From Candidatus Rokuibacteriota bacterium (GTDB taxonomy: Bacteria > Methylomirabilota > Methylomirabilia > Rokubacteriales > CSP1-6), in assembly GCA_023248995.1 (NCBI GenBank), contig JAHFDN010000002.1, positions 109,821 to 173,820 on the forward strand: a stretch of 64,000 bases of DNA, given 5' to 3'. A model generated the notes under the pieces. It ran no database searches, was not told the DNA's origin, and saw only the letters and a program-made list of their open reading frames with translations. The translations under genes and the position numbers were made by a program. Below, one piece after another: positions 36,060 to 43,829 of the stretch; position 1 is the first letter of the stretch, and each line of letters begins with the position of its first letter.

Positions 36060-37030
36060 GGCGGCATCGCCGACGGCGCGGCGCGGCGGGCGGCCTTGCC
36101 ATCACGATCGCGATCGTCTTCGCCGTCTTGGCCGTGCTCGCCCTGAGCCCGCGCCATCGCCATTTCTACAGCCGCCTCTTCGAGGCGTCGGAGCCCCCGG
36201 CGCCTCGGGCCGGCCCGCTTCCCGCGCAGCCGCCGAGCGGGCCCCCGCCGATGAGCGGCCGCCCCCCAGGCTTCGCCGCGCCGATCGGGCCCGGGCCGAG
36301 CTCCGCCCCGCAACCAGCGTCGCCCCCTGAGTCTTCGCCGGAGACCGTGAAGCAGAACGCGCTCCGGGAAAAACAGGCCCAGGCGGTGGCCGCGGTGCCG
36401 CGCGCGAGGCTCGGCGAGCCAGTCGTCGTGAAGATCCTGGACGAGCTCTCGGCACGGCTGCCGCTCGCCGGGCCGCCGCCGGCCTGGGAGCTCAAGGAGT
36501 TCGCGGGGCGGGCCCAGGTGGACGTGGTGCGGGACGAGGAACGCGTCGCGTTCCGGCTCCAGAGCGAGCGCACGTCCTTTGCCCTTTATCGGGACGTGGC
36601 GCTGGAGGTCAAGGATTACCCGCTCCTCAGCTGGACCTGGAAAGTCGTGAAGCTTCCCACGGGCGGGGACATTCGCGAGCGGACGAGCGACGACCAGGCC
36701 GCCCAGGTGTACGTGATCTTTCCCCGCTGGCCGTTTCCGCGGATCAACAGCGACGTCCTCGGGTACATCTGGGACAGCCGCGCGCCGGTGGGCCTCAAGG
36801 TCACGAGCCCGCAGTCCTCCAACGTCAAGCTCGTCGTGCTCGAGAGTGGCCTCGAGCGCCTCGGCCAGTGGGTTCGCGAGGAGCGCAACGTCTACCAGGA
36901 CTACGTGGATCTCTTCGGCAAGGAGCCGCCCCAGGCGGGCAAGGTCGCGATCATGATCGATTCCAACGACACCCGGAGTCAGGCCGAGGCGTTTTTCGCC
37001 GAGCTTGTCTTCCAGCCCCTCAAGCGCTGA
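36056..37030 (+). CDS. DUF3047 domain-containing membrane-anchored protein
   Basis: This 324-residue protein has a basic N-terminus and one membrane segment (about 12-32), a proline-rich linker (about 45-95), and a C-terminal DUF3047 domain with YPLLSWTWKVVKLP, DDQAAQVYVIFPRWPF and NVYQDYVDLFGKEPP. DUF3047 proteins are predicted to be envelope proteins of unknown function. GTG at 36056 overlaps the der stop by 4 bp. Confidence 0.85.
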   Translation: MRRHRRRRGAAGGLAITIAIVFAVLAVLALSPRHRHFYSRLFEASEPPAPRAGPLPAQPPSGPPPMSGRPPGFAAPIGPGPSSAPQPASPPESSPETVKQNALREKQAQAVAAVPRARLGEPVVVKILDELSARLPLAGPPPAWELKEFAGRAQVDVVRDEERVAFRLQSERTSFALYRDVALEVKDYPLLSWTWKVVKLPTGGDIRERTSDDQAAQVYVIFPRWPFPRINSDVLGYIWDSRAPVGLKVTSPQSSNVKLVVLESGLERLGQWVREERNVYQDYVDLFGKEPPQAGKVAIMIDSNDTRSQAEAFFAELVFQPLKR

Positions 37031-37076
37031 CGGTGAGGGGGGGCGCTAACCCGTCAGAACCCAAAGCAGAATCCGT

Positions 37077-37104
37077 TTGTGGCGTTCCCGGTCCGTGGTA
37101 AGAT
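37077..37104 (+). promoter_or_regulatory. Sigma-70-type promoter for the SPOR gene
   Basis: TTGTGG (37077-37082) and TAAGAT (37099-37104) are spaced by 16 bp in the 107-bp gap before the SPOR protein gene. Confidence 0.5.
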
Positions 37105-37137
37105 TGGCCCGGCATAAAGCCCGCCCGAGGTGGCCGG

Positions 37138-38067
37138 ATGAGCCCTAAGCGCGACGACGACGACTACGAAGAGGAAGAAGGGGAGTACGAAGAAGAGGAG
37201 GCCCCGCGGAGCATCTTCGCGGCGATGTGGTTTCGGGCGCTGCTGATCGTCATCGTCCTCGGCGTCGTTGGGGTGGTGGCCCTGCCGTACGTTCTCGAGT
37301 GGTGGTCGGCCAAGCCCCAGGTCGCCACCGTCAAGCCGGCTCAACCCTCGCCGGCCAAGCCTTCGGCTCCAGCTTCCCCGCCGCCTCCCAAGGTGGCGGA
37401 GCCGCCCGCTCCACCGGCTCCGAAGCCCGCGGCGCCCGCCGCGCCTCCAGCTTCCCCGCCGCCTCCCAAGGTGGCGGAGCTGCCCGCTCCACCGGCTCCG
37501 AAGCCCGCGACGCCCGTGGCGCCCGAGCCTCGACCCGCACCGGTCCCGCCTGCTGAAAAGCCTGCCGCGCCAGCCCCGAAGCCCGCCGTGACCGCGCGCG
37601 CGGGCACTGGGGCCACGTCCAAAGGAGACTACTGGGTACAGGTCGGGGCGTTCAAGGAGGCGGCGAACGCTGCCCGCCTGACCGACAAGCTGACGGCCGA
37701 GAAGTACCCGGTGGAGCGCGCGACGGTTACCCGCAGCGGAGTAGGTGGCCGCAACGAGGTGTTCGTGGAGGGGGTCGCGCAGCGGGACCTCTACGACAAG
37801 GTGAAGGCCAAGGGCTACCGGGCCGACGCCGTCAAGGGCGGCGCGGTGGTTCGCCCGGCCCTGCCGCTCCGCGAGGCCGTCGCCCTCTCCAAGGAGCTGG
37901 CCACCCAAGGGATGAATCCGAAGATCCGCCCCGTCGGCGGCGAGAAGGGGACCGTCTACCTGGTGCGTGTCGGGGGCTTCGACGATCGGGACAAGGCGAA
38001 GGCGGTGAAGGCGGAGCTGGAGGGCAAGGGCATGGCCGGCTTCATCGTCAGGGGCGCCCCGCGCTGA
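37138..38067 (+). CDS. SPOR domain-containing protein
   Basis: This 309-residue protein has an acidic N-terminus (EEEEGEYEEEE), one membrane helix (about 30-52), a long Pro/Ala/Lys linker built partly from a duplicated 26-residue unit, and two C-terminal SPOR-like repeats (GDYWVQVGAFKEAANAARL, about 160-230, and VYLVRVGGFDDRDKAKAVK, about 235-305). SPOR domains bind denuded peptidoglycan at the division septum, so a role in division or envelope integrity is likely. ATG overlaps nothing upstream; cutA starts at its stop. Confidence 0.88.
   Translation: MSPKRDDDDYEEEEGEYEEEEAPRSIFAAMWFRALLIVIVLGVVGVVALPYVLEWWSAKPQVATVKPAQPSPAKPSAPASPPPPKVAEPPAPPAPKPAAPAAPPASPPPPKVAELPAPPAPKPATPVAPEPRPAPVPPAEKPAAPAPKPAVTARAGTGATSKGDYWVQVGAFKEAANAARLTDKLTAEKYPVERATVTRSGVGGRNEVFVEGVAQRDLYDKVKAKGYRADAVKGGAVVRPALPLREAVALSKELATQGMNPKIRPVGGEKGTVYLVRVGGFDDRDKAKAVKAELEGKGMAGFIVRGAPR
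37367..37509 (+). repeat. 65-bp direct repeat within the SPOR-protein linker
   Basis: Positions 37367-37431 and 37445-37509 match over 65 bp with one difference (C/T). They encode repeated PPPPKVAE-type Pro/Ala units in the periplasmic linker. The 78-bp period keeps the reading frame, so linker length can change by slippage without loss of function. Confidence 0.85.
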
Positions 38068-38402
38068 TGAGCGAGGTGGACACCCGCGTCGTCCTGGTGA
38101 CCGTGCCCTCGGCTGCCGAGGGGACGCGGATGGCCCGTATCCTGGTGGAGGAACGTCTGGCCGCGTGCGTCAACGTCGTGCCGGGCGTCCGGTCGGTGTT
38201 CTTCTGGGAAGGCGAGCTGCGGGAGGAGGACGAGGCGCTCCTGGTCATGAAGACCGGGCGCGAGCGCTACGAGGCGCTCCAGCGCCGGATCCTGGCGCTC
38301 CATTCCTACTCGCTCCCCGAGATCCTCGCACTGCCTGTGGAATCCGGGTCCCCCGCCTACGTGACGTGGGTTCGCGAATCTGTGGGAACGGAAGGGAGGT
38401 GA
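38067..38402 (+). CDS. cutA: Divalent-cation tolerance protein CutA
   Basis: Small trimeric ferredoxin-like protein of 111 aa. Seen: VTVPSAAEGTRMARILVEERLAACVNVV, SVFFWEGELREEDEALLVMKT and HSYSLPEILALPVESGSPAYVTWV, which are family signatures. CutA has been linked to copper tolerance in E. coli, but its general role is unsettled. ATG overlaps the stop of the SPOR gene. Confidence 0.93.
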   Translation: MSEVDTRVVLVTVPSAAEGTRMARILVEERLAACVNVVPGVRSVFFWEGELREEDEALLVMKTGRERYEALQRRILALHSYSLPEILALPVESGSPAYVTWVRESVGTEGR

Positions 38403-38683
38403 TCCCCCTGACGAAGAATGACCTGATCAACGCAGTGGCGGCGCACGGCCTGTCCAAGCGCCAATCCGCCTCGGTGGTCGAGTCGGTCTTCGAGATCATG
38501 TCCCGCTGCTTCGAGCACGGGGAGGACGTGAAGATCGTCGGGTTCGGCCACTTCCGGGTCCGGAAGAAGGCGTCGCGACGCGGGCGCAACCCGCAGACCG
38601 GGTCCAGCATCGAGATCACCGCCCGCAGGGTGGTGACGTTCAAGCCGAGCAAGGGCCTCAAGCAGCACATCAACAGCAAGTAG
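38399..38683 (+). CDS. ihfA: IHF/HU family DNA-binding protein, start codon in doubt
   Basis: This is the second DNA-bending protein of the window, with LTKNDLINAVAAHGLS, GFGHFRVRKK and GRNPQTGSSIEITARRVVTFKPS, the last resembling IHF-alpha. The formal start is GTG at 38399, overlapping cutA, but that GTG lies inside a perfect extended ribosome site (GGAGGTGATC, 38395-38404). CTG at 38408, seven bases after GGAGGT, would give exactly 91 residues beginning TKNDL, the same length and start as the paralogue at 25413. A MerR gene follows, as often beside ihfA. Confidence 0.9.
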   Translation: MIPLTKNDLINAVAAHGLSKRQSASVVESVFEIMSRCFEHGEDVKIVGFGHFRVRKKASRRGRNPQTGSSIEITARRVVTFKPSKGLKQHINSK

Positions 38684-38698
38684 CGGGGGTCGGGCGCC

Positions 38699-39076
38699 AT
38701 GGCGCAGGCGATTCCCGACAAGCTCTACTTCCGGATCGGGGAGGTGGCGGACCTCACCGAGGTGCCGGCGTACGTCCTCCGCTACTGGGAGTCCGAGTTC
38801 AAGCTCCTCCGTCCCAAGAAGAACGAAGCCGGGCAGCGTCTGTACCGGAAGAAGGACGTGGAGCTCGTGCTCCGGATCAAGACGCTCCTCTACGGCGAGC
38901 GCCTGACGCTCGAAGGGGCGCGTAAGCGCCTCCTGGCCGAGTCGCGCGGGGAGGTGGAGCCGCTCGACACCGGCCGGCGGGAGGCCGCCTACGGCGAGGC
39001 GCTCAAGCGCATGCGCGGGCGGCTCGAGACGATCCGCTCGCTGCTCAGGCGCGACCGCCACGGCCGCGGTCCTTGA
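38699..39076 (+). CDS. MerR family transcriptional regulator
   Basis: This 125-residue protein has an N-terminal winged-helix MerR domain ([43 protein letters not shown], about 11-50) and a short coiled-coil for dimerisation. No cysteine pattern of metal sensors is present. It follows the IHF-like gene by 15 bp, an arrangement seen in many bacteria. Its stop codon overlaps the -35 box of the tRNA-Pro promoter. Confidence 0.9.
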   Translation: MAQAIPDKLYFRIGEVADLTEVPAYVLRYWESEFKLLRPKKNEAGQRLYRKKDVELVLRIKTLLYGERLTLEGARKRLLAESRGEVEPLDTGRREAAYGEALKRMRGRLETIRSLLRRDRHGRGP

Positions 39077-39101
39077 GTTCCCCCCCTCCCTCCCGTACAA
39101 T
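39073..39101 (+). promoter_or_regulatory. Promoter of tRNA-Pro(GGG)
   Basis: TTGAGT (39073-39078) and TACAAT (39096-39101) with 17-bp spacing, ending 11 bases before the tRNA. The -35 box overlaps the stop codon of the MerR gene. Confidence 0.75.
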
Positions 39102-39112
39102 ACCTCGTGGTT

Positions 39113-39189
<77 letters not shown>

Positions 39190-39207
39190 GTTCCTTCCCG
39201 TGAGGCC

Positions 39208-39234
39208 AGCAGATTCTCGGATCTGCTCTTTTTT
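39208..39234 (+). terminator. Intrinsic terminator after tRNA-Pro(GGG)
   Basis: A 7-bp perfect stem AGCAGAT/ATCTGCT (39208-39214, 39221-39227) with a 6-base loop is followed by CTTTTTT. The T-tract runs straight into the surE ATG at 39235. Confidence 0.8.
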
Positions 39235-40011
39235 ATGTCGGCGCCACTGCTGCTCGTAACGAACGACGACGGGATCGCGGCCGCCGGGCTCGCGGCGCTC
39301 GCCGAGGCCATGGCCCCGCTGGGGGACGTCTACGTCGTGGCCCCGGAGCGGGAGCAGAGCACGGTCGGCCACGCGCTGACGCTCCATCGCCCCCTCCGGG
39401 TGGATCGGCTGGGGGAGCGGCGGTTCGCCATCAACGGCACGCCCTCGGACTGCGTGAACCTCGCCGTGCTCGGCCTCCTGCCCACCGAGCCCAAGCTCGT
39501 CGTGTCGGGGATCAACCACGGCTCGAACCTGGGTGACGACGTGACCTACTCCGGCACGGTGTCGGCGGCGATGGAGGGCACGCTCCTCGGCATCCCCTCG
39601 ATCGCGCTGTCGCTCGCCGCGGCGGAGCCGGAGAGGTTCGAGGAGGCCGCCAAGATCGCGCGCGTGATCGCCATGCGGACGCTGCTCGAGGGCCTGCCGC
39701 CGAAGACGCTCCTCAACGTCAACGTCCCCGGCGGCCGCCCGAAGGGGATCCGCTTCACCCGCCTCGGGCACCGCGTGTACAAGGACAAGGTGGTGGAGGA
39801 GAAGGACCCGCGGGGGAAGACGTATTACTGGATCGGCGCGGGCCCACCGGTCTGGGAGCATCGCGAGGCCACGGACATCGTGGCCGTCCAGGACGGCTAC
39901 GCCTCCGTGACGCCGCTCCACCTCGACCTGACCCACTACGGCGTACTCCAGCGGCTCGGAGAGTGGGAAGCGTCCCTGAACGCCCAGCTCCGGTCCCGCC
40001 GGCCGCGGTGA
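39235..40011 (+). CDS. surE: 5'/3'-nucleotidase SurE
   Basis: SurE is a stationary-phase survival nucleotidase acting on nucleoside 5'/3'-monophosphates. The 258 residues begin LLLVTNDDGI (metal-binding DD), then NGTPSDCVNLA, SGINHGSNLGDDVTYSGTVSAAMEG, all hallmarks. ATG at 39235 immediately follows the tRNA terminator and has no ribosome site; the open frame upstream runs through the tRNA and is not coding. With pcm, nlpD-like and rpoS-like genes it forms a stress cluster known from E. coli. Confidence 0.94.
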   Translation: MSAPLLLVTNDDGIAAAGLAALAEAMAPLGDVYVVAPEREQSTVGHALTLHRPLRVDRLGERRFAINGTPSDCVNLAVLGLLPTEPKLVVSGINHGSNLGDDVTYSGTVSAAMEGTLLGIPSIALSLAAAEPERFEEAAKIARVIAMRTLLEGLPPKTLLNVNVPGGRPKGIRFTRLGHRVYKDKVVEEKDPRGKTYYWIGAGPPVWEHREATDIVAVQDGYASVTPLHLDLTHYGVLQRLGEWEASLNAQLRSRRPR

Positions 40012-40015
40012 CCGC

Positions 40016-40702
40016 ATGCTCGGGGCGCCTCTCTCGCGTGATCCCGTGGGCCCGCCGTCGTCGCGCTACGCGCGCGAGCGCGAGCGGATGGTCGAGGGGC
40101 AGCTGGCGGGGCGCGGGATCACCGACCCGCGGGTGCTGGAGGCCATGCGCAAGGTGCCCCGCCACCTCTTCGTGGACGAGGCCCTCCGGGACCGCGCGTA
40201 CGGCGATTACCCGCTGCCGATCGGCGAGGGGCAGACGATCTCGCAGCCGTACATGGTGGCGATCATGTCGCAGCTGCTCCGGCTGACCGGGAGCGAGAAG
40301 GTGCTCGAGATCGGCACGGGATCGGGCTACCAGACCGCCGTCCTGGCCGAGCTCACTCGGCGGGTCTGCTCGGTGGAGCGGCTCGCTTCCCTCGCCACCC
40401 GCGCCCGCGCTACCCTGGAGGGGTTGGGGTACACTAATGTGTGGGTCCGCACGGCCGACGGCACGTTCGGCTGGCTCGACGAGGCGCCGTTCGATCGCAT
40501 CCTGGTCTCGGCGGCCTCGCCCTCGATACCGGCGCCGCTCTTCGAGCAACTGGCCGAGGGCGGCCGGCTGGTGCTCCCCGTCGGGGACGCCTTTTCCCAG
40601 ACGCTGACTGTGGTGGAGCGCGTGGGCGGGGAGATGCGCACCACGGCGGATTCGGGGTGCGTGTTCGTCAAGCTGATCGGCAAGTACGGGTGGGAGGCGT
40701 GA
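40016..40702 (+). CDS. pcm: Protein-L-isoaspartate O-methyltransferase
   Basis: Repairs isoaspartyl damage in ageing proteins using SAM. 228 aa; KVPRHLFV, GDYPLPIGEGQTISQPYMVA and the SAM loop VLEIGTGSGYQTAVLAEL are diagnostic. It follows surE by 4 bp, as in the classical surE-pcm pair. ATG start. Confidence 0.95.
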   Translation: MLGAPLSRDPVGPPSSRYARERERMVEGQLAGRGITDPRVLEAMRKVPRHLFVDEALRDRAYGDYPLPIGEGQTISQPYMVAIMSQLLRLTGSEKVLEIGTGSGYQTAVLAELTRRVCSVERLASLATRARATLEGLGYTNVWVRTADGTFGWLDEAPFDRILVSAASPSIPAPLFEQLAEGGRLVLPVGDAFSQTLTVVERVGGEMRTTADSGCVFVKLIGKYGWEA

Positions 40703-40734
40703 GGCCTACCGCCGCCTCATTTGCCATGGGAGAC

Positions 40735-40811
40735 CGGGGCGTAGCGCAGCTTGGTAGCGCGCCTGCTTCGGGAGCAGGAGGTCGCTGGTTCAAATCCAGT
40801 CGCCCCGACCA
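40735..40811 (+). tRNA. tRNA-Pro (anticodon CGG)
   Basis: This 77-nt cloverleaf has acceptor stem CGGGGCG/CGCCCCG, anticodon stem CCTGC/GCAGG with loop TTCGGGA giving anticodon CGG (reads CCG), and an encoded CCA. It sits between pcm and the acylphosphatase gene. No clear own promoter was seen; it may be processed from a longer transcript. Confidence 0.95.
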
Positions 40812-40889
40812 ATGTCCCTGCTGGCAGCTCGGCGTCGTCGGCGCAGGGGATTGCCCCGCGCCGGTCGCCGAGCTGTCGGGTGTCCGCGC

Positions 40890-41195
40890 ATGAGCCGGGC
40901 CGGGTTGAGGGTCGCGGCCGAGATCATCATCGAGGGCGACATCCAGGGAGTCGGCTACCGGAACTTCGCCCAGCGCAAGGCGCTCCAGCTCGGGCTCGCC
41001 GGCTACGTGATGAATCTCAAGAACGGCAACGTCCGCGTGCGCGCCGAGGGGCCCCGCGAGCTGATCGAAGAGCTCGCCCGGGACCTCGAAAAGGGGCCGC
41101 CCCTGGCGCGCGTGGGCAAGCTCTCGGTGACGTGGCGGTCGCCGACCGGACGCTTCGCCTCCTTCGGGATCCGCTTCGCCGAGTTCGACGCATGA
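40890..41195 (+). CDS. acyP: Acylphosphatase
   Basis: Small alpha/beta enzyme hydrolysing acyl phosphates, 101 aa. The phosphate loop is DIQGVGYRNFAQRKA, with the catalytic arginine in GYR, and the catalytic asparagine is in GYVMNLKNGNV. ATG at 40890 fits the family length; the frame is open back to the tRNA at 40812, giving 26 extra arginine-rich residues that are unlikely to be translated. It overlaps the next gene by 4 bp. Confidence 0.9.
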   Translation: MSRAGLRVAAEIIIEGDIQGVGYRNFAQRKALQLGLAGYVMNLKNGNVRVRAEGPRELIEELARDLEKGPPLARVGKLSVTWRSPTGRFASFGIRFAEFDA

Positions 41196-41965
41196 CGCGC
41201 GTTCATCCGTGCCGACGCGCGCGAAGGTGGCTCCTGGCGCTCGGCGTGGTCGCGGTGACCGTGCCGTCCCTGGCTTCCGCCGATCCCCGCTCCGGGGCCC
41301 ACGCCGAGAAGCGCGACGGGAGCACCTACGAGGTGAAGAACGGCGACACCCTAGGCGCCATCGCCAAGCGATTCGGGGTGGGCGTCCGGGCGCTGATCGA
41401 GGCCAACCGGCTCAGCCAGCCCGACCTCCTCCGCCCGGGGCAGCGCCTCGTGATCCCGGGCCGGCCCGTGCCCCGTGGGCTGGCTCCGCCCGCGTCCTTC
41501 GTCCTGACGGCCCCCCAATTCGACGGGCAGGTGCCGGCCTTCCGGTGGCCGGTCGAGGGCCCCATCAGCTCCCCCTTCGGGCGGAGGACGAGCGGCTGGC
41601 ACACGGGGATTGACATCAAGGCCGAGATGGCAACGCCGGTCCTGGCCGCGGCCGCCGGCACGGTGCTGTTCAGCGGCTGGGAGACGCGGTACGGACGCGT
41701 GGTGAAGATCGAGCACGAAAATGGCTTCCTGACGGTCTACGCTCACAACCTTCGGAACTTCGTTGAAGCGGGGGAGGAGGTCAGGGCAGGGCAGGTGATC
41801 GGCACCGTGGGCCGCACCGGGCGGGCGTCCGCCTATCACCTCCACTTCGAGATCCGGAACAACGGGAAGGTGTTCAATCCGCTTTTCCTCCTGCCGTCTC
41901 GCGAGCTCGAGTTCGTGCCGGAGGGGGAGAGCCAGCCTGACGAATTCCAGGAGGCGCATGATTGA
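41192..41965 (+). CDS. nlpD: LysM/M23 peptidase-family protein, NlpD-like
   Basis: Envelope protein of 257 aa. A signal peptide (about 1-30), a LysM domain ([29 protein letters not shown], about 45-90) that binds peptidoglycan, and a C-terminal M23 domain ([31 protein letters not shown]). The zinc ligands H (WHTGID) and HLH are present, so it may be an active endopeptidase, unlike E. coli NlpD, which only activates amidases. It is adjacent to the RpoS-like gene as nlpD is to rpoS. Confidence 0.88.
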   Translation: MTRVHPCRRARRWLLALGVVAVTVPSLASADPRSGAHAEKRDGSTYEVKNGDTLGAIAKRFGVGVRALIEANRLSQPDLLRPGQRLVIPGRPVPRGLAPPASFVLTAPQFDGQVPAFRWPVEGPISSPFGRRTSGWHTGIDIKAEMATPVLAAAAGTVLFSGWETRYGRVVKIEHENGFLTVYAHNLRNFVEAGEEVRAGQVIGTVGRTGRASAYHLHFEIRNNGKVFNPLFLLPSRELEFVPEGESQPDEFQEAHD

Positions 41966-42860
41966 CGCGGGCCTGAACGCCGACGATCCGCTCGACGAGG
42001 CGCTTGGGCCGGAGGACCTCCTGGAAGCCGCGGAGGTCGCGGGACCGGAGGCTCGGCGCGCCGCCGTCCACCTCACGGGGTACCTGAAGGAGGTCTCGCG
42101 CATCCCGCCCCTGAGCCAGGAGGAGGAGCAGGCCCTGGCGCGTCGCGTCCAGGCGGGGGACCAGGAGGCGGAGAAGCGGATGGTCGAGGCCAACCTCCGC
42201 CTCGTCCCCAGGATCGCCCGGCGCTACCGGAACCGCGGCCTGCCGCTGCCCGACCTGATCGAGGAAGGAAACCTCGGGCTCCTGCGCGCGGCGCAGAAGT
42301 TCCTCCCCGACAAGGGCACGCGCTTTTCGACGTACGCGACCTGGTGGATCCGCCAGGCGCTGTTCCGAGCCCTGGCCAACCAGGCGCGGACGATCCGGCT
42401 CCCCGTGCACGTCGAGCTCTTGCGGGGGCGCTACCTGAAGGAGAAGAAGCGGCTGACGCAGGCACTCGGCCGCCCGCCCTCGCTCGAGGAGGTGGCCGCC
42501 TCCCTCGAGATCCCGCCCGAGCAGCTGGCCAGGCTGGAGGAGATCCACCCGGACCCCCGCTCGGCGGTGCTTCGCGACCTGGTGGCTGACCCGTCCGCGC
42601 CGGCGGCCGGTCCCCTCGAGACGCTGCTCCGGGACCGGGCGGACCTGACACGGCTCCTCGACGACCTGCCGGAGAAGGAGCGCGCGGTGATCCGCCTGCG
42701 GTTCGGGCTGGGCGGGGAAGAGGCGCTGGCGCTCGAGGCCATCGGTGATCGCCTCAGCCTCTCGCGCGAGCGCGTGCGCCAGATCGAGGCCGACGCCCTC
42801 GGGCGGCTCAAGGGCCTCCTCTTGGCGCGCGGCATCGCCCCGGGAGACCTCCTGACGTAG
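41958..42860 (+). CDS. rpoS: RpoS-like sigma-70 family sigma factor
   Basis: This 300-residue sigma factor has regions 1.2 ([27 protein letters not shown]), 2 ([21 protein letters not shown]), 3 ([16 protein letters not shown]) and 4 ([21 protein letters not shown]). It lacks the long non-conserved insert of RpoD, so it is a group 2 factor. Being downstream of surE-pcm-nlpD argues for an RpoS-type stress sigma factor. It overlaps the nlpD-like gene by 8 bp. Confidence 0.88.
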   Translation: MIDAGLNADDPLDEALGPEDLLEAAEVAGPEARRAAVHLTGYLKEVSRIPPLSQEEEQALARRVQAGDQEAEKRMVEANLRLVPRIARRYRNRGLPLPDLIEEGNLGLLRAAQKFLPDKGTRFSTYATWWIRQALFRALANQARTIRLPVHVELLRGRYLKEKKRLTQALGRPPSLEEVAASLEIPPEQLARLEEIHPDPRSAVLRDLVADPSAPAAGPLETLLRDRADLTRLLDDLPEKERAVIRLRFGLGGEEALALEAIGDRLSLSRERVRQIEADALGRLKGLLLARGIAPGDLLT

Positions 42861-42866
42861 TACAAT
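42861..42866 (+). promoter_or_regulatory. -10 box of tRNA-Arg
   Basis: TACAAT immediately follows the rpoS stop and precedes the tRNA by 15 bases. No good -35 box is visible at the expected distance, so the call is tentative. Confidence 0.4.
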
Positions 42867-42881
42867 TGGGTCGTCCGACGT

Positions 42882-42958
42882 GCCCCCGTAGCTCAGGTGG
42901 ATAGAGCAGCAGTTTCCTAAACTGCGTGCCGGGTGTTCGAGTCACCCCGGGGGCACCA
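42882..42958 (+). tRNA. tRNA-Arg (anticodon CCT)
   Basis: This 77-nt cloverleaf has acceptor stem GCCCCCG/CGGGGGC, anticodon stem GCAGT/ACTGC with loop TTCCTAA giving anticodon CCT (reads AGG), T-stem GGGTG/CACCC and an encoded CCA. Its 3' end is repeated about 720 bp downstream (see the repeat at 43663). Confidence 0.95.
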
Positions 42959-42961
42959 TTC
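42945..42961 (+). repeat. tRNA-Arg 3'-end direct repeat, copy 1 (possible attachment site)
   Basis: The last 14 bases of tRNA-Arg plus 3 flanking bases occur again at 43663-43679 as a perfect 17-bp match. Weaker similarity (15 of 20) continues downstream of both copies. This is the pattern left by site-specific integration at a tRNA end. Confidence 0.5.
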
Positions 42962-43009
42962 AACTTCGCGACCTCACCACTGGAGCCCGCTCTGCGGCCC
43001 AGCACCGCC

Positions 43010-43039
43010 TTGACAGCCGCCGGGCAGGGGGCATAGAGT
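43010..43039 (+). promoter_or_regulatory. Sigma-70-type promoter for the cupin gene
   Basis: Perfect TTGACA (43010-43015) and TAGAGT (43034-43039) with 18-bp spacing, about 70 bases upstream of the cupin ATG. Confidence 0.6.
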
Positions 43040-43109
43040 CCGCTCCATAACTTCGACGCCTAGCCCTCAAGGTCGGCAGCGTTGCCCTCTCTCCCGAAAG
43101 GAGTGAGCC

Positions 43110-43535
43110 ATGAAGCGAACAGTCTGGATGCTCACGTTGACCCTGGTCGTCGGAATCGCCATCGGAATCATGGGAACCCACGTCCTGAATGCCCAGTACG
43201 CGCAGCAGGAGGCGGTGAAGCGCACTACGCTCCTCAAAGTCGATCTGGCAGGGATAGAGGGGAAAGAAGTTCGCATGCGGCTCACGGAGATAGCCCCGGG
43301 GGCGACTTCTCCGAAGCACTATCACCCCGGACAAGTGTTCGGCTATATCGTAGCAGGCTCTATGCTCTTTGAGGCGGAAGGGCAGCCGCCGGTTACCCGC
43401 GCGGCGGGTGAAGCTTTCCATGAGCCGCCCAAGCAGGTGCACAGCGCTAAGAATGCCAGCCAGACAGTTCCGGTCAAAATTCTGGCGTTCGCGATCGCCG
43501 AGAGGGGACAGCCCGACACGATCCCGGTGAAGTAA
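43110..43535 (+). CDS. Secreted cupin-domain protein
   Basis: This 141-residue protein has an N-terminal signal peptide (about 1-28, ending VLNAQ) and a single cupin barrel: metal-ligand motif HYHPGQVFGYIVAGSM (His-x-His and a Gln where Glu is common) and EAFHEPPKQVHSAKN for the second motif. It is likely a small periplasmic metal-binding protein; enzymatic activity is unknown. Strong AAAGGAG ribosome site. Base composition is less GC-rich than the neighbours, and it lies between the two tRNA-end repeats, so it may have been acquired. Confidence 0.85.
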   Translation: MKRTVWMLTLTLVVGIAIGIMGTHVLNAQYAQQEAVKRTTLLKVDLAGIEGKEVRMRLTEIAPGATSPKHYHPGQVFGYIVAGSMLFEAEGQPPVTRAAGEAFHEPPKQVHSAKNASQTVPVKILAFAIAERGQPDTIPVK

Positions 43536-43662
43536 CCGAGGCCCACAGATACTGCTCATCCCACGGGCGTCGAGCCACCCTCGGCGCTCGTGGTGTTTCG
43601 AGGACCTACTAAGCGGCCCTTGCAATTCCGCAGATTTCCACGGTATACATAGCCTCGAACCC

Positions 43663-43679
43663 CCCCGGGGGCACCATTC
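43663..43679 (+). repeat. tRNA-Arg 3'-end direct repeat, copy 2
   Basis: This is a perfect copy of 42945-42961 lying in the 294-bp gap between the cupin gene and the sensor-ATPase gene. The preceding bases (CTCGAAC) look like the end of a T-arm, but no complete tRNA is present. The gap otherwise holds no gene I can support. Confidence 0.5.
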
Positions 43680-43829
43680 TTCTCGGCGACTTCTGCGACG
43701 AAGTGGCTGCGCACATCATGTGGGGTTTCCCAGCGGGGTTGCCACAAATTAGAGCACAACGATCCTCCGTTCCTTGATGTCTGGCCTAATTTCTTCCTTC
43801 TTGCCGAAGCTCGTGATAACGAATGTCAT

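Noticed and set aside
40812..40889. N-terminal extension of the acylphosphatase from ATG 40812
   Set aside because: It starts one base after the tRNA end, adds 26 arginine-rich residues and exceeds the family length; ATG 40890 fits better.
43556..43759. A 67-residue minus-strand frame across the tRNA-end repeat
   Set aside because: It runs through tRNA-derived sequence (KNGAPGG), lacks a ribosome site and matches no family; it could be the tail of a lost integrase but this cannot be supported.
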